Shown here: one piece after another, positions 21,283-29,438 of the stretch
Numbering within the stretch: position 1 is the first letter of the stretch
Layout: each line of letters begins with the position of its first letter
Assembly: GCF_965277665.1 (NCBI RefSeq)
Contig: NZ_OZ255835.1
Location: 1,922,001 to 1,986,000, forward strand
Length of the DNA: 64,000 bases
Direction of reading: 5' to 3'
Source of the DNA: Lichenicoccus sp965277665
GTDB taxonomy: Bacteria > Pseudomonadota > Alphaproteobacteria > Acetobacterales > Acetobacteraceae
The notes under the pieces: model-generated
Told to the model about the DNA's origin: nothing
Database searches by the model: none
The model's input: only the letters and a program-made list of their open reading frames with translations
Translations under genes and position numbers: made by a program

Positions 21283-21361
21283 CTGGAAACGATCCAGAAG
21301 ATGTGATCCCGGCGGGCTTGTCTGATACAGGAAACCGGTCAATTTTCCTCGAAACGGTTCG
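21283..21361. promoter_or_regulatory. Candidate LacI-type half-site pair in the transporter promoter
   Basis: CTGGAAACGATCCAG at 21283-21297 (5-bp arms) and CGAAACGGTTCG at 21350-21361 share the GAAACG core common in operators of this regulator family. The second is 56 bp before the transporter start. Both are imperfect, and different from the 16-bp palindrome nearer the regulator gene, so which is the true operator is open. Confidence 0.4.
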
Positions 21362-21417
21362 GGCCGGTGGCTCGGAGCGCTGCAGATGGCAAAAACGCCA
21401 CGTCGGACGGGAGTGAA

Positions 21418-22647
21418 ATGATGCGGATGCCTATGCTGGCAGCGGGAGCGTTGGCGTGCACGGCTGCGTTCGGCGGCCATTCAGCGTGTGCCGCCGAGAC
21501 GACCCTCACCTGGTTCATGTGGTCAGGCTCGCAGGCCGAGACAGACGCATGGCAACACGTCGCAGGCATGGTGCACGCCAAGTATCCGGCCATCACGGTG
21601 CAGCTGCAGACCGCGTCCTTCCCGGACTACTGGACGAAGTTGCCGTCGCTCGCGGCGTCGCATCGACTGCCCGACATCATCAGCCTGCAGAGCGAGCGTA
21701 CTGCGGGGTTTGCCCAGCTGGTCGCGCCGCTTGATCCGATGATCGCGCATGACAGGTTCGACCTGGGCGCCTTCGATCGTTCGATCATCGCCGGCCTCAG
21801 CCTGAACGGCCACATCTACGCGCTGCCCTACGATTTCGGCCCGATGATCATGTACTATAACCGCGATCAGTTTGCAGCCGCCGGGCTGCCGGCGCCGAAG
21901 TCTGGCTGGACCAACGCCGAGTTCGTCAAGGACGCGAAGACGCTGACCAAGGACGGGCGGTTCGGTGCGGTACAGAGCGTGCCCGATGCGTTCTGCGCCT
22001 ATGCGACCTCCGACGGCGCTGCCTATCTTGCCGCCAACGGCGATCCGGACCTGACCAATCCCAAGCTCGCTGCCGCCTTCCAGGACTATGTCGATCTCGT
22101 CGCCAGGGATCACGCCGCCCCTGTGCTGCCCTCCAGCGGCAGCCCGTCGATGGCGCAGGCAAACGGGCGCTTCGTGGCGGGGGACGCCGCCATGTATGTC
22201 GACGGGCCCTGGGATCTCATCAATGTGCGGAATTCGATCAAGTTCCACATGGGATTGGCGCCGATCCCGGCCGGGTCCGCCGGCAGCGTGACCATCACGG
22301 CCGGCTCCGGCTTCGGGGTGTCCGCAAGCAGCCAGCACAAGGAGCAGGCGTGGCAGGCCGTTCAGGTCCTGACCGGTCCGGAGGCGGAACGCTACCTGGC
22401 GGAAAACGGACGCGCCTTCCCGGCCCGGTTAGCCGACCAGACCTACTGGTATTCGGTAGCCGGAAAGGATGTCGAGAACGCAAAGCCGGCAATGCAGGCC
22501 GCACTCTCCAACGCGGTTCCGTATCGAACGAGTGCCAACTGGAACGTCATCGACGGCCTGTTCGGACAATATGCGCCGCTCGCATTCGCCGGCCGGCAGC
22601 CGGCAGGCGACGTTCTGAAGACCATCCAGCAATCCGCCGATGAGTGA
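21418..22647 (+). CDS. Sugar ABC transporter substrate-binding protein
   Basis: 409-residue extracytoplasmic solute-binding protein of the MalE/UgpB type (family 1). It has a signal peptide to about AHSACAAET. Typical features include LTWFMWSGSQAETDAW near the N-terminus and YALPYDFGPMIMYYNRDQF, the conserved hinge segment. The start at 21418 has GGGAG upstream; a second ATG follows immediately. It overlaps the first permease by 8 bp. The ligand is probably an oligosaccharide or glycoside, judged from the glycosidase encoded downstream. Confidence 0.9.
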   Translation: MMRMPMLAAGALACTAAFGGHSACAAETTLTWFMWSGSQAETDAWQHVAGMVHAKYPAITVQLQTASFPDYWTKLPSLAASHRLPDIISLQSERTAGFAQLVAPLDPMIAHDRFDLGAFDRSIIAGLSLNGHIYALPYDFGPMIMYYNRDQFAAAGLPAPKSGWTNAEFVKDAKTLTKDGRFGAVQSVPDAFCAYATSDGAAYLAANGDPDLTNPKLAAAFQDYVDLVARDHAAPVLPSSGSPSMAQANGRFVAGDAAMYVDGPWDLINVRNSIKFHMGLAPIPAGSAGSVTITAGSGFGVSASSQHKEQAWQAVQVLTGPEAERYLAENGRAFPARLADQTYWYSVAGKDVENAKPAMQAALSNAVPYRTSANWNVIDGLFGQYAPLAFAGRQPAGDVLKTIQQSADE

Positions 22648-23587
22648 GGGGCTGGCGGTGGGGCATCAGGCAAGCCTGGTTCCCGCCCCGACGCTACGGA
22701 TCGGACGACGCACGCGCCTGCGTCGCGACGGCAGGGCCGCCGTCTGGTTCCTGCTGCCTGGGTTTGCCGGCCTCGCGATCTTCCTGCTGCTGCCGCTCGC
22801 GGTCTCACTGCTGCTGAGCTTCACGAACTGGTCGCTGATCGGCCAGCCGCACTGGATCGGCCTGCGCAACTTCGAGGACCTGTTCGCCGGCCGCTGGAAT
22901 TTCTGGCCGGTGCTTGAGGAGACCGTCCTCTACACCGTCGAATATCTTGCCTTGAATATCGTGATCTCGATTGCGATGGCGGTCTGGATCGACAGCCTCC
23001 CATGGGGAAGGCAGTTCTTCCGGGTCCTGTTCTTCCTGCCCAGCTTCGTGCCTCTGGTCGGCTCCGCGGTCGTATGGATGCTGATCCTCACCCCGGGCGG
23101 CGCGATGGACTGGGTCGTCCACTCGCTGCACCTGCAGATCCCGAACCTCATCACCGATCCGGCCCTGGCGATGCAGGCGATCATCCTCGTCTCGCTCTGG
23201 TCCGGCTTCGGCTACAACCTGTTGCTGTTCAGCGCCGCCCTCGGTTCGATACCGGCCTCGTATCTCGACGCCGCCAAGCTGGATGGCGCCAATGCCTGGC
23301 AGCGCTTCTGGCGCATCAAGCTGCCCTTGATCTCGCCGACACTCCTGTTCGGCATCGTGATGACCGCGATCACCGCGCTGCAGGTGTTCGATCAAGTCTA
23401 TGCGCTGACCCGCGGCGGTCCGGGCGCCTCGACCTACACAATGGGTTTCCTGATCTACCACACCGGCTTCGAACGCTACCGCATGGGCACCGCATCGGCG
23501 ATCGCGTGGGTCCTGTTCGCGCTGATCATGATGCTGACGGCCGTCCAGATGCGACTGCAGAACCGATGGGTGCATTATGACAACTAG
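22640..23587 (+). CDS. Sugar ABC transporter permease (MalF/UgpA type)
   Basis: 315 residues with six predicted membrane segments. The EAA loop that contacts the ATPase is visible as SYLDAAKLDGANAWQRFWRI. It overlaps the substrate-binding gene by 8 bp and the second permease by 11 bp, showing translational coupling. No ATP-binding subunit is encoded nearby, so the pair must use an ATPase encoded elsewhere, perhaps one shared between importers. Confidence 0.93.
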   Translation: MSEGLAVGHQASLVPAPTLRIGRRTRLRRDGRAAVWFLLPGFAGLAIFLLLPLAVSLLLSFTNWSLIGQPHWIGLRNFEDLFAGRWNFWPVLEETVLYTVEYLALNIVISIAMAVWIDSLPWGRQFFRVLFFLPSFVPLVGSAVVWMLILTPGGAMDWVVHSLHLQIPNLITDPALAMQAIILVSLWSGFGYNLLLFSAALGSIPASYLDAAKLDGANAWQRFWRIKLPLISPTLLFGIVMTAITALQVFDQVYALTRGGPGASTYTMGFLIYHTGFERYRMGTASAIAWVLFALIMMLTAVQMRLQNRWVHYDN

Positions 23588-24440
23588 CGTCGCGACGGCT
23601 TCCGCGGTCCCGCCGTCCCGCGGCGGCCTCGGCATCGTCCTGCTCATCGGCATCATCCCGACCGGCCTGGTCTTCCTGTTCCCGTTCTTCTGGATGGTCA
23701 GCAACGCGCTCCGACCCAACGGCGAAGTGCTCGCCGTGCCGCCGCATCTCATCCCCAGTCATGCGGAATGGAGCAATTTCCTCAAGGTCTGGCTGTTCCT
23801 GCCGTTCGGACGCTTCTTCCTCAACAGCGCCCTGGTCGCAGGCGCCGTCAGCGCCATCACACTCGTGGTCTCCAGCCTGTCGGGCTATGCGTTCGCACGG
23901 CTGGTGTTCCCGTTCCGCAACGGCCTGTTCCTGATCTATATCGGTACTTTGATGATCCCGCCTGCGGTCCTCGTCATCCCGCTCTTCCTGATGATGAACT
24001 GGCTCGGCTGGGTCAACACCTACCAGGCCCTGATCCTGCCGATGGCGTTCTCGTCCTTCGGCACCTTCCTGCTCCGGCAATTCTTCATGCAGATCCCGCG
24101 TGAACTCGAGGAAGCGGCGCAGATGGATGGCGCCTCGCGCCTGCGTATCCTGGTCGACATCATCCTGCCACTCTCGATCCCTGCACTCGGCCTCCTCGCC
24201 TTGTTCACTTTCACCGCCCAGTGGAACTCCTTCCTCTGGCCGCTGATCGTCGTCACCGACCCGTCCCATACGACGCTGCCGCTCGGGATCACCCAGTTCC
24301 AGAGCCAGCAGGGCACCCAGTGGAACTACCTGATGGCCGGCACCACGATTGCCGTGGCACCAGGCGTGCTGCTGACGATCCTGCTGCAGCGCTATATTTT
24401 TCGCGGCTTCCAGATCAATGCCGGCTTCGGCGGCCGCTGA
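23577..24440 (+). CDS. Sugar ABC transporter permease (MalG/UgpE type)
   Basis: 287 residues, six membrane segments, with the EAA loop RELEEAAQMDGASRLRILVDI. The ending FRGFQINAGFGGR resembles other MalG-type C-termini. It is the second half of the heterodimeric channel with the preceding gene. The stop is followed at once by the glycosidase gene region. Confidence 0.93.
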   Translation: MTTSVATASAVPPSRGGLGIVLLIGIIPTGLVFLFPFFWMVSNALRPNGEVLAVPPHLIPSHAEWSNFLKVWLFLPFGRFFLNSALVAGAVSAITLVVSSLSGYAFARLVFPFRNGLFLIYIGTLMIPPAVLVIPLFLMMNWLGWVNTYQALILPMAFSSFGTFLLRQFFMQIPRELEEAAQMDGASRLRILVDIILPLSIPALGLLALFTFTAQWNSFLWPLIVVTDPSHTTLPLGITQFQSQQGTQWNYLMAGTTIAVAPGVLLTILLQRYIFRGFQINAGFGGR

Positions 24441-24464
24441 GTGCCGGATATGAGAGGCGAACTC

Positions 24465-26462
24465 ATGCGTTACCGACAGATCCATCTCGACTTCCACACA
24501 TCCGAACGCATCCCCGGCATCGGCACGCGTTTCGATGCGGAGCGTTTCGGGGGCACCTTCAAGCGGGCCCACGTCAATTCCGTGACCGTCTTCTCCAAGT
24601 GCCACCACGGCCTGTCATACCATCCGACCAGCATCGGCACGCAGCATCCGCATCTCTCATTCGACCTGTTGCGTGCTCAGATCGACGCGCTACACGCGAA
24701 CGGCATCAACGCACCGATCTATCTCACCGCCGCCTGGGATGAGCTGGCGGCACGCGAACATCCCGAATGGCGCATCGTCGACGAGAATGGCAGCCAGCCG
24801 CGCCACAAGACCGTCCCGCTCGGCGCCGGCTGGGCGTTTCTCGATTTCACGTCGCCCTACCTGGATTATCTGTGCCGCCAGACCGAGGAGGTGATGCAGC
24901 GTTATCCCGACGGCGACGGCATCTTCATGGATATCTGCTTCCAGTTGCCGACCAGCAGCGTCTGGGCGCAGGCGCGCATGGAACTGGACGGACTCGACTG
25001 GACCGATCCTGAGCACCGCTCACGCTTTGCCGAACAGGTTCAGATCGAGTTCTTCGAGCGCATCCAGGCATCGGTGCGCAAATATGACCAGAGCAAGCCG
25101 CTCTTCTTCAATTTCGGCCATGTCCGCCGCGGGCGCCGCGACATCCTGCGCTATTTTACCCATCTGGAAATCGAGTCGCTTCCCACTGCGGGGTGGGGCT
25201 ACGAGCATTTTCCCCTGAGTGCGCGCTATGTCGAGACACTCGGCATCGAGTTCCTCGGGCAGACCGGCAAGTTCCACCACCATTGGGGCGAGGTCGGCGG
25301 CTACAAGCCCGCCGATGCCCTGCTCTACGAGTGCGGCGCCATGCTGGCACAGGGCGCGCGCTGCCTGATCGGCGACCACCTGCATCCGACGGCGGCACTC
25401 GATGAGACGACCTACCGCGCCGTTGGCGTCGCATACGCCCATATCGAGGCCTGCGAGCCCTGGGCCGAGGGGTCCGGCAATGTCGCCGAGATCGGCCTGA
25501 TCAGCGCCGAGGCGACCGCACGCCCCGCTCTCGTCGGCATGCCAGGTCGGCAGGAGGCGCCCGACGAGGGTGCTGTCCGTGCCCTGCTCGAGGGCCAGTT
25601 CACCTTCGATGTGCTCGACAACGAGAACGACCTCAGCCCGTACCGGCTTGTCATCCTGCCCGACGTGGTCAGCGTCACGCCGGCCCTCAAAGCCAGGCTC
25701 GACGCCTATGTCGGCTCCGGCGGCCGGGTGCTGCTTACCGGACGCAGCGGGATCAGCCCGTCCGAGGGGTTCCTGTTCGATGTCGGAGCAAGCTGGGAAG
25801 GCGCATCTGTCTTCACGCAGGGCGACTATCTGCTGCCGGTCAACGAGCTGCGCGCCGACTTCGTCTCCGACCCGCTCTACATGTACCTGCCGTCGCAGCG
25901 GATACGCGTGACCGACGGGACATCGCTCGGCGTGGTGCACGATCCTTATTTCGATCGCTCGCCGCGCGCCTTCAGTGGCCACGTCAACACGCCCAGCTGC
26001 CCCGAACCGTCCGGCTTCGACAGCGGCTCGGCGAAGGGCGCGTTCGTCTATCTGGCGCATCCGGTGTTCAGCGCGTACCAGAAGGTCGGCGCGGTAGCGA
26101 TGCTGCAGGTCATCCACCGCGCCATCGCGCGGGCCCTGGGACGTCCCAAGACGCTCCGCACCGGCCTGCCGCTTGCCGGCCGCGCCACGCTTCGCCATCA
26201 GCCCGCGCTTTCGAGGTACATCGTGCATCTTATGCACGCGACGCCCGCCCTTCGCGGCACGATCGACGGCGACGCCGTGCAGCCGATCCAGGACCTGGTC
26301 ACCCTTCCAAATGTCGCCGTCTCGATCGGGCTCGAGCAACCGGTCAGCGCGGTGCGCCTGGTGCCGGGCGGCGATCCGATCCCGTTCGAGACGGTGGCAG
26401 GCCGGATCGAATTCATCCTGCCCGCGCTGCGCGGGCATCAGATGGTCGAGCTCGCGCACTGA
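24465..26462 (+). CDS. Putative glycoside hydrolase (GHL6 / beta-galactosidase-like)
   Basis: 665 residues, cytoplasmic (no signal peptide). The N-terminal two thirds look like a TIM-barrel glycosidase: HLDFHTSERIPGIGTRF at the start and DGIFMDICF with a possible catalytic aspartate. The middle (VRALLEGQFTFDVLDNENDLSPYRLVILPDV) resembles the beta-galactosidase trimerisation domain of GH42-like proteins. I place it near the poorly characterised GHL6 group; substrate and mechanism are not deducible. The start at 24465 is chosen for its GAGAGGCGA ribosome site; GTG at 24441 is possible. Confidence 0.6.
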   Translation: MRYRQIHLDFHTSERIPGIGTRFDAERFGGTFKRAHVNSVTVFSKCHHGLSYHPTSIGTQHPHLSFDLLRAQIDALHANGINAPIYLTAAWDELAAREHPEWRIVDENGSQPRHKTVPLGAGWAFLDFTSPYLDYLCRQTEEVMQRYPDGDGIFMDICFQLPTSSVWAQARMELDGLDWTDPEHRSRFAEQVQIEFFERIQASVRKYDQSKPLFFNFGHVRRGRRDILRYFTHLEIESLPTAGWGYEHFPLSARYVETLGIEFLGQTGKFHHHWGEVGGYKPADALLYECGAMLAQGARCLIGDHLHPTAALDETTYRAVGVAYAHIEACEPWAEGSGNVAEIGLISAEATARPALVGMPGRQEAPDEGAVRALLEGQFTFDVLDNENDLSPYRLVILPDVVSVTPALKARLDAYVGSGGRVLLTGRSGISPSEGFLFDVGASWEGASVFTQGDYLLPVNELRADFVSDPLYMYLPSQRIRVTDGTSLGVVHDPYFDRSPRAFSGHVNTPSCPEPSGFDSGSAKGAFVYLAHPVFSAYQKVGAVAMLQVIHRAIARALGRPKTLRTGLPLAGRATLRHQPALSRYIVHLMHATPALRGTIDGDAVQPIQDLVTLPNVAVSIGLEQPVSAVRLVPGGDPIPFETVAGRIEFILPALRGHQMVELAH

Positions 26463-26511
26463 CCCGGCATCCGGTCACCTGAAACCGATCGCGCCATAGA
26501 GGATTCCAGAC

Positions 26512-27939
26512 ATGAGCGACCCCGTCCTGCTCACCGACGAGCAGATGCAACGCTTCATCGCACACGGCTTCCTGCGTCTGCAGACGCAACTCTCCGACGC
26601 AGCGAACCGGAAGATCTTCGACCGCTTCGATGCATTCGTCGGCGGCGAAACCAGCCGCAACCCGGGCAACAACCTGCTGCCGGCGGTTCCGGAAATGAAC
26701 GAGGTGTTTGCCGACCCGGTCATGCGCGGCGCGCTGATCAGCACCGTCGGTCCCGACCACGCCATGCATCCGCATCGCGCCCTGCACAACAACAAGCCCG
26801 GCTCCGAGGCGCAGGCGATGCACAAGGACAGCTACTGGGGCTATACGCGTCGCGTCCGCAATCATCGCTCGCGCTGGGTGATGATCATGTACGTGCCGCA
26901 GGACACGCCGGTCGATCGCGGCCCGACCGGCGTGGTTCCCGGGACGCAGTATCTCATGCGTCGGCCACTGGAGACGGTTGCCCCGGAGGCCGCGGGAGCC
27001 TTGGCAGCCGGCGGCTTCCTGCTGATCCACTACGACATCTGGCATCGCAAGATGAAGAACCACACCACCGGCAAGCGCTTCATGGCGAAGTTCGAATTCA
27101 TCCGGATGCAGGCCCCGCGCGCCGCGAGCTGGGATCATCGCGATCCGGACTGGCGGCTGAATGATCTTCCCGGCACCGACCTGTCGCCGCTCTGGAGCCG
27201 CCAGTGGGACTGGCTGCGCGCCGCACCATCCAAGCTGATCCCGCTCGATCCGGCGCTCGCGCAGGCGCTGCGCGACCCGGAAGAGCCTGCCCGCCTTAAT
27301 GCGGCCTACCGGCTGGCCAGCGCCGGTGGCGCCGCGATCGGCATCCTGGCCGAGGCCTTCCGCGAAGGCGATGGCCAGGACCTCGAGACCGACCATGTTG
27401 GTCATGACGAGGCTGTCGCCGACACCAGCGCCCTCACCCGCGCAAGCGCCTACGGCCTGGCTGAGATCGGGGCTGCGGCCGCGCCGGCTCTGCTGGATCT
27501 GCTGGCCGGTTCCGCCCCACGTGGCCGCAAATACGCCGCCTATGCGCTTGGCGAGATCGCCTCCCCGGACCGCGCGATCGATGCGGCGCTCTGCCACGCA
27601 ACCAGGGATGACGAGGCGGCGGTCAGGATCAACGCGGTCGAGGCGCTCGGCCTCAGGCCGGCGACAGCCTCGAACGTGGCCGCACTCGGCAATGCGATCC
27701 GCGACAGCGATCCGCATGTCCGGTTTTCCGCCGCCTTGTCACTCGCGCAGCTGGGTCCGGCCGCCGACCCGGCAGTTCCAGCACTCGGCGAAGCCCTGCT
27801 CGACCGGAACCGCTACGTACCCGGCTATGCGGTCGAGGCGCTGGAGCGGATTGCCACGCCGCGCGCCCTGCAGACCCTGATCCCGTTCCTTAAGAGCGCC
27901 CGCTGGTGCCCGCATACCAACGAGACGAGCATCTTCTGA
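26512..27939 (+). CDS. PhyH-type Fe(II)/2-oxoglutarate oxygenase with C-terminal HEAT repeats
   Basis: 475 residues in two parts. Residues about 10-225 resemble phytanoyl-CoA dioxygenases: an HKD iron motif in AMHKDSYWGY, and GPTGVVPGTQY. A distal histidine lies in LLIHYDIWHRKMKNH. Residues about 255-465 are alpha-helical HEAT-like repeats of about 31 residues (ALGEIASPDRAIDAAL, ALGLRPATASNVAALG, SLAQLGPAADPAVPAL). The fusion is unusual; the repeats may hold a partner or a large substrate. A GAGGATTC ribosome site precedes the ATG. It is last in the transporter cluster. Confidence 0.75.
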   Translation: MSDPVLLTDEQMQRFIAHGFLRLQTQLSDAANRKIFDRFDAFVGGETSRNPGNNLLPAVPEMNEVFADPVMRGALISTVGPDHAMHPHRALHNNKPGSEAQAMHKDSYWGYTRRVRNHRSRWVMIMYVPQDTPVDRGPTGVVPGTQYLMRRPLETVAPEAAGALAAGGFLLIHYDIWHRKMKNHTTGKRFMAKFEFIRMQAPRAASWDHRDPDWRLNDLPGTDLSPLWSRQWDWLRAAPSKLIPLDPALAQALRDPEEPARLNAAYRLASAGGAAIGILAEAFREGDGQDLETDHVGHDEAVADTSALTRASAYGLAEIGAAAAPALLDLLAGSAPRGRKYAAYALGEIASPDRAIDAALCHATRDDEAAVRINAVEALGLRPATASNVAALGNAIRDSDPHVRFSAALSLAQLGPAADPAVPALGEALLDRNRYVPGYAVEALERIATPRALQTLIPFLKSARWCPHTNETSIF

Positions 27940-27957
27940 AGCGCGACCATCCCGCAT

Positions 27958-28851
27958 TCAGGCCAGATCCAGCTGCTCGACCACTGCCGCGATCCGGTGC
28001 TGCACCGGTTCCGGCAGCGGCAGGATCGGGCGCGGCGGCGCGGCACGGCTCAGCCCGAGAAAATTCGCGCACGCATACATCACGCGCAGGCTGCTGAACT
28101 CGGTGAACAGGTCCCATAGCGGCTGCAGCTTCGCATCGAGCGCCGCGGCCGCTGCGTCGTTGCCGCGGGCCAGCGCGTCCACGATCTGCAGGCACCGCCC
28201 CGGGAACAGGCCGCCGGCGACGCTGTACCAGGCATCGCCACCCGCGCGCAGCGCTGCTTGCGCGTGCCAGTCGACGCTGCAGCCGACGGAGAACCCGGCT
28301 TCGGTCGCGCCGCGCAACGCCCGCAGGTGGTCGGCCACGAGGGCGGCCGACGGCGCCGGCGTCTTGACCGCCTCGATATACGGCAGCCGGCTCAACCGCC
28401 CGATCAACGCGGCGCTGAAACTGAAATGCGTGGTGCCCGGATTGTCGTAAACGCAGAGCGGCAGGCGCACCGCTTCCGCGACGCTCGCGTAATGCGCATA
28501 CACCTCGTCCTCGGTCAGCGGCGTGTACGAGACCGGCGCCAGCAGTACGCCGGCCGCCCCCGCGTCGCGGGCATCCTCGCCCAGCCGCACCGCCTCGTCG
28601 GTCCTGAGCGCGCCGATGCCGACCAGCAGCGGCATGCGTCCCGCCACCTCGCCCACCGCCGCCTCGACCGCGCGGCGCCGTTCGGCGCGGTCGAGATAGG
28701 CATAGGTGCCGGTGCTGCCGAGCAAGCCGATCGACGGCACCCGGGCTTCCACCAGACGGCGCAGCAGCCGGCGCAATGCCTCGGTATCGACCCGCCCCTG
28801 CTCGTCCGCGGGCGTGATCGGAAAGCCCACCAGTCCGCGAAACGGGCTCAT
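27958..28851 (-). CDS. DapA/NanA-type aldolase (dihydrodipicolinate synthase family)
   Basis: 297-residue class I aldolase/lyase. The Schiff-base lysine is in IEAVKTP, the catalytic tyrosine in CVYDNPGTT, and the oxyanion threonines in GSTGTYAYL. True DapA has GTTGE at that site, so this is probably a catabolic lyase for a 2-oxo acid rather than the lysine enzyme. It overlaps the phosphatase gene by 4 bp and is the last gene of the amine oxidase operon. It converges with the PhyH gene 18 bp away. Confidence 0.88.
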   Translation of the reverse strand: MSPFRGLVGFPITPADEQGRVDTEALRRLLRRLVEARVPSIGLLGSTGTYAYLDRAERRRAVEAAVGEVAGRMPLLVGIGALRTDEAVRLGEDARDAGAAGVLLAPVSYTPLTEDEVYAHYASVAEAVRLPLCVYDNPGTTHFSFSAALIGRLSRLPYIEAVKTPAPSAALVADHLRALRGATEAGFSVGCSVDWHAQAALRAGGDAWYSVAGGLFPGRCLQIVDALARGNDAAAAALDAKLQPLWDLFTEFSSLRVMYACANFLGLSRAAPPRPILPLPEPVQHRIAAVVEQLDLA

Positions 28852-29438
28852 GGCAACACCGACAGAAGCGCTGCCTGCACCTCACGCCCGCGGCCACCCT
28901 TTTCCATATACTCCGCGATGTGCGGCCGGCGTTCGAGCTGCAGCCGGTGCAGCGCATGCGTCGCCGACACCAGCGTGCCGGAGCGCTGCAGCATGGCGTC
29001 GCCGAGTTCGATCAGGCGCAGGTTCGGCCATGCCTTTTCGCGAATGCCGTGCACCATCCGCACGATCTCCGCGGCCGAAGCCTCCGGCATCGCCTGCGCC
29101 AGGATCAGCACCAGGCAAGCCGTGGAGCGCGAGATGCCGGCATGGCAGTGCACGAGTAGCCTTGCTGCCCCGGGCGCCTCGTCCTGCAGGGACCGGCCGA
29201 ACGCCAGGATCGCCTCGACATGCGCCGGCTCGGGACATACCTCGCCCTCGGTCGGCTCGATGATGTCGTGAAAGCGCAGCTCCAGCCGTGCATGCTCGCC
29301 ATAGGTGCCGAACGCCTCGGGCACCGGATGGCCGGGATCGAGGATCGACAGCACGTGGCTCGCCCCGAGGCCGCCATGCTCGCAGAGCTCCTCGATGCCG
29401 CAGACCGTGATGCCGAACGGCGCCGGGGCGGCGCTCAC
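28848..29438 (-). CDS. Tyrosine/dual-specificity-like protein phosphatase
   Basis: 196 residues with the cysteine-phosphatase signature VHCHAGISRST (CX5R motif) and an upstream aspartate region (FHDIIEPTEGE) that could supply the general acid. The start is GTG at 29438, whose GTGA overlaps the MmgE/PrpD stop; the family resemblance begins there and not in the longer upstream frame. Its role in a catabolic operon is unclear. It could act on a phosphorylated protein or a small molecule. Confidence 0.75.
   Translation of the reverse strand: MSAAPAPFGITVCGIEELCEHGGLGASHVLSILDPGHPVPEAFGTYGEHARLELRFHDIIEPTEGEVCPEPAHVEAILAFGRSLQDEAPGAARLLVHCHAGISRSTACLVLILAQAMPEASAAEIVRMVHGIREKAWPNLRLIELGDAMLQRSGTLVSATHALHRLQLERRPHIAEYMEKGGRGREVQAALLSVLP

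Noticed and set aside
27958..28851. Lysine-pathway dihydrodipicolinate synthase (dapA)
   Set aside because: The GTTGE substrate loop of true DapA reads GSTGTYAYL here, and the gene ends a catabolic operon, so only the aldolase family is assigned.
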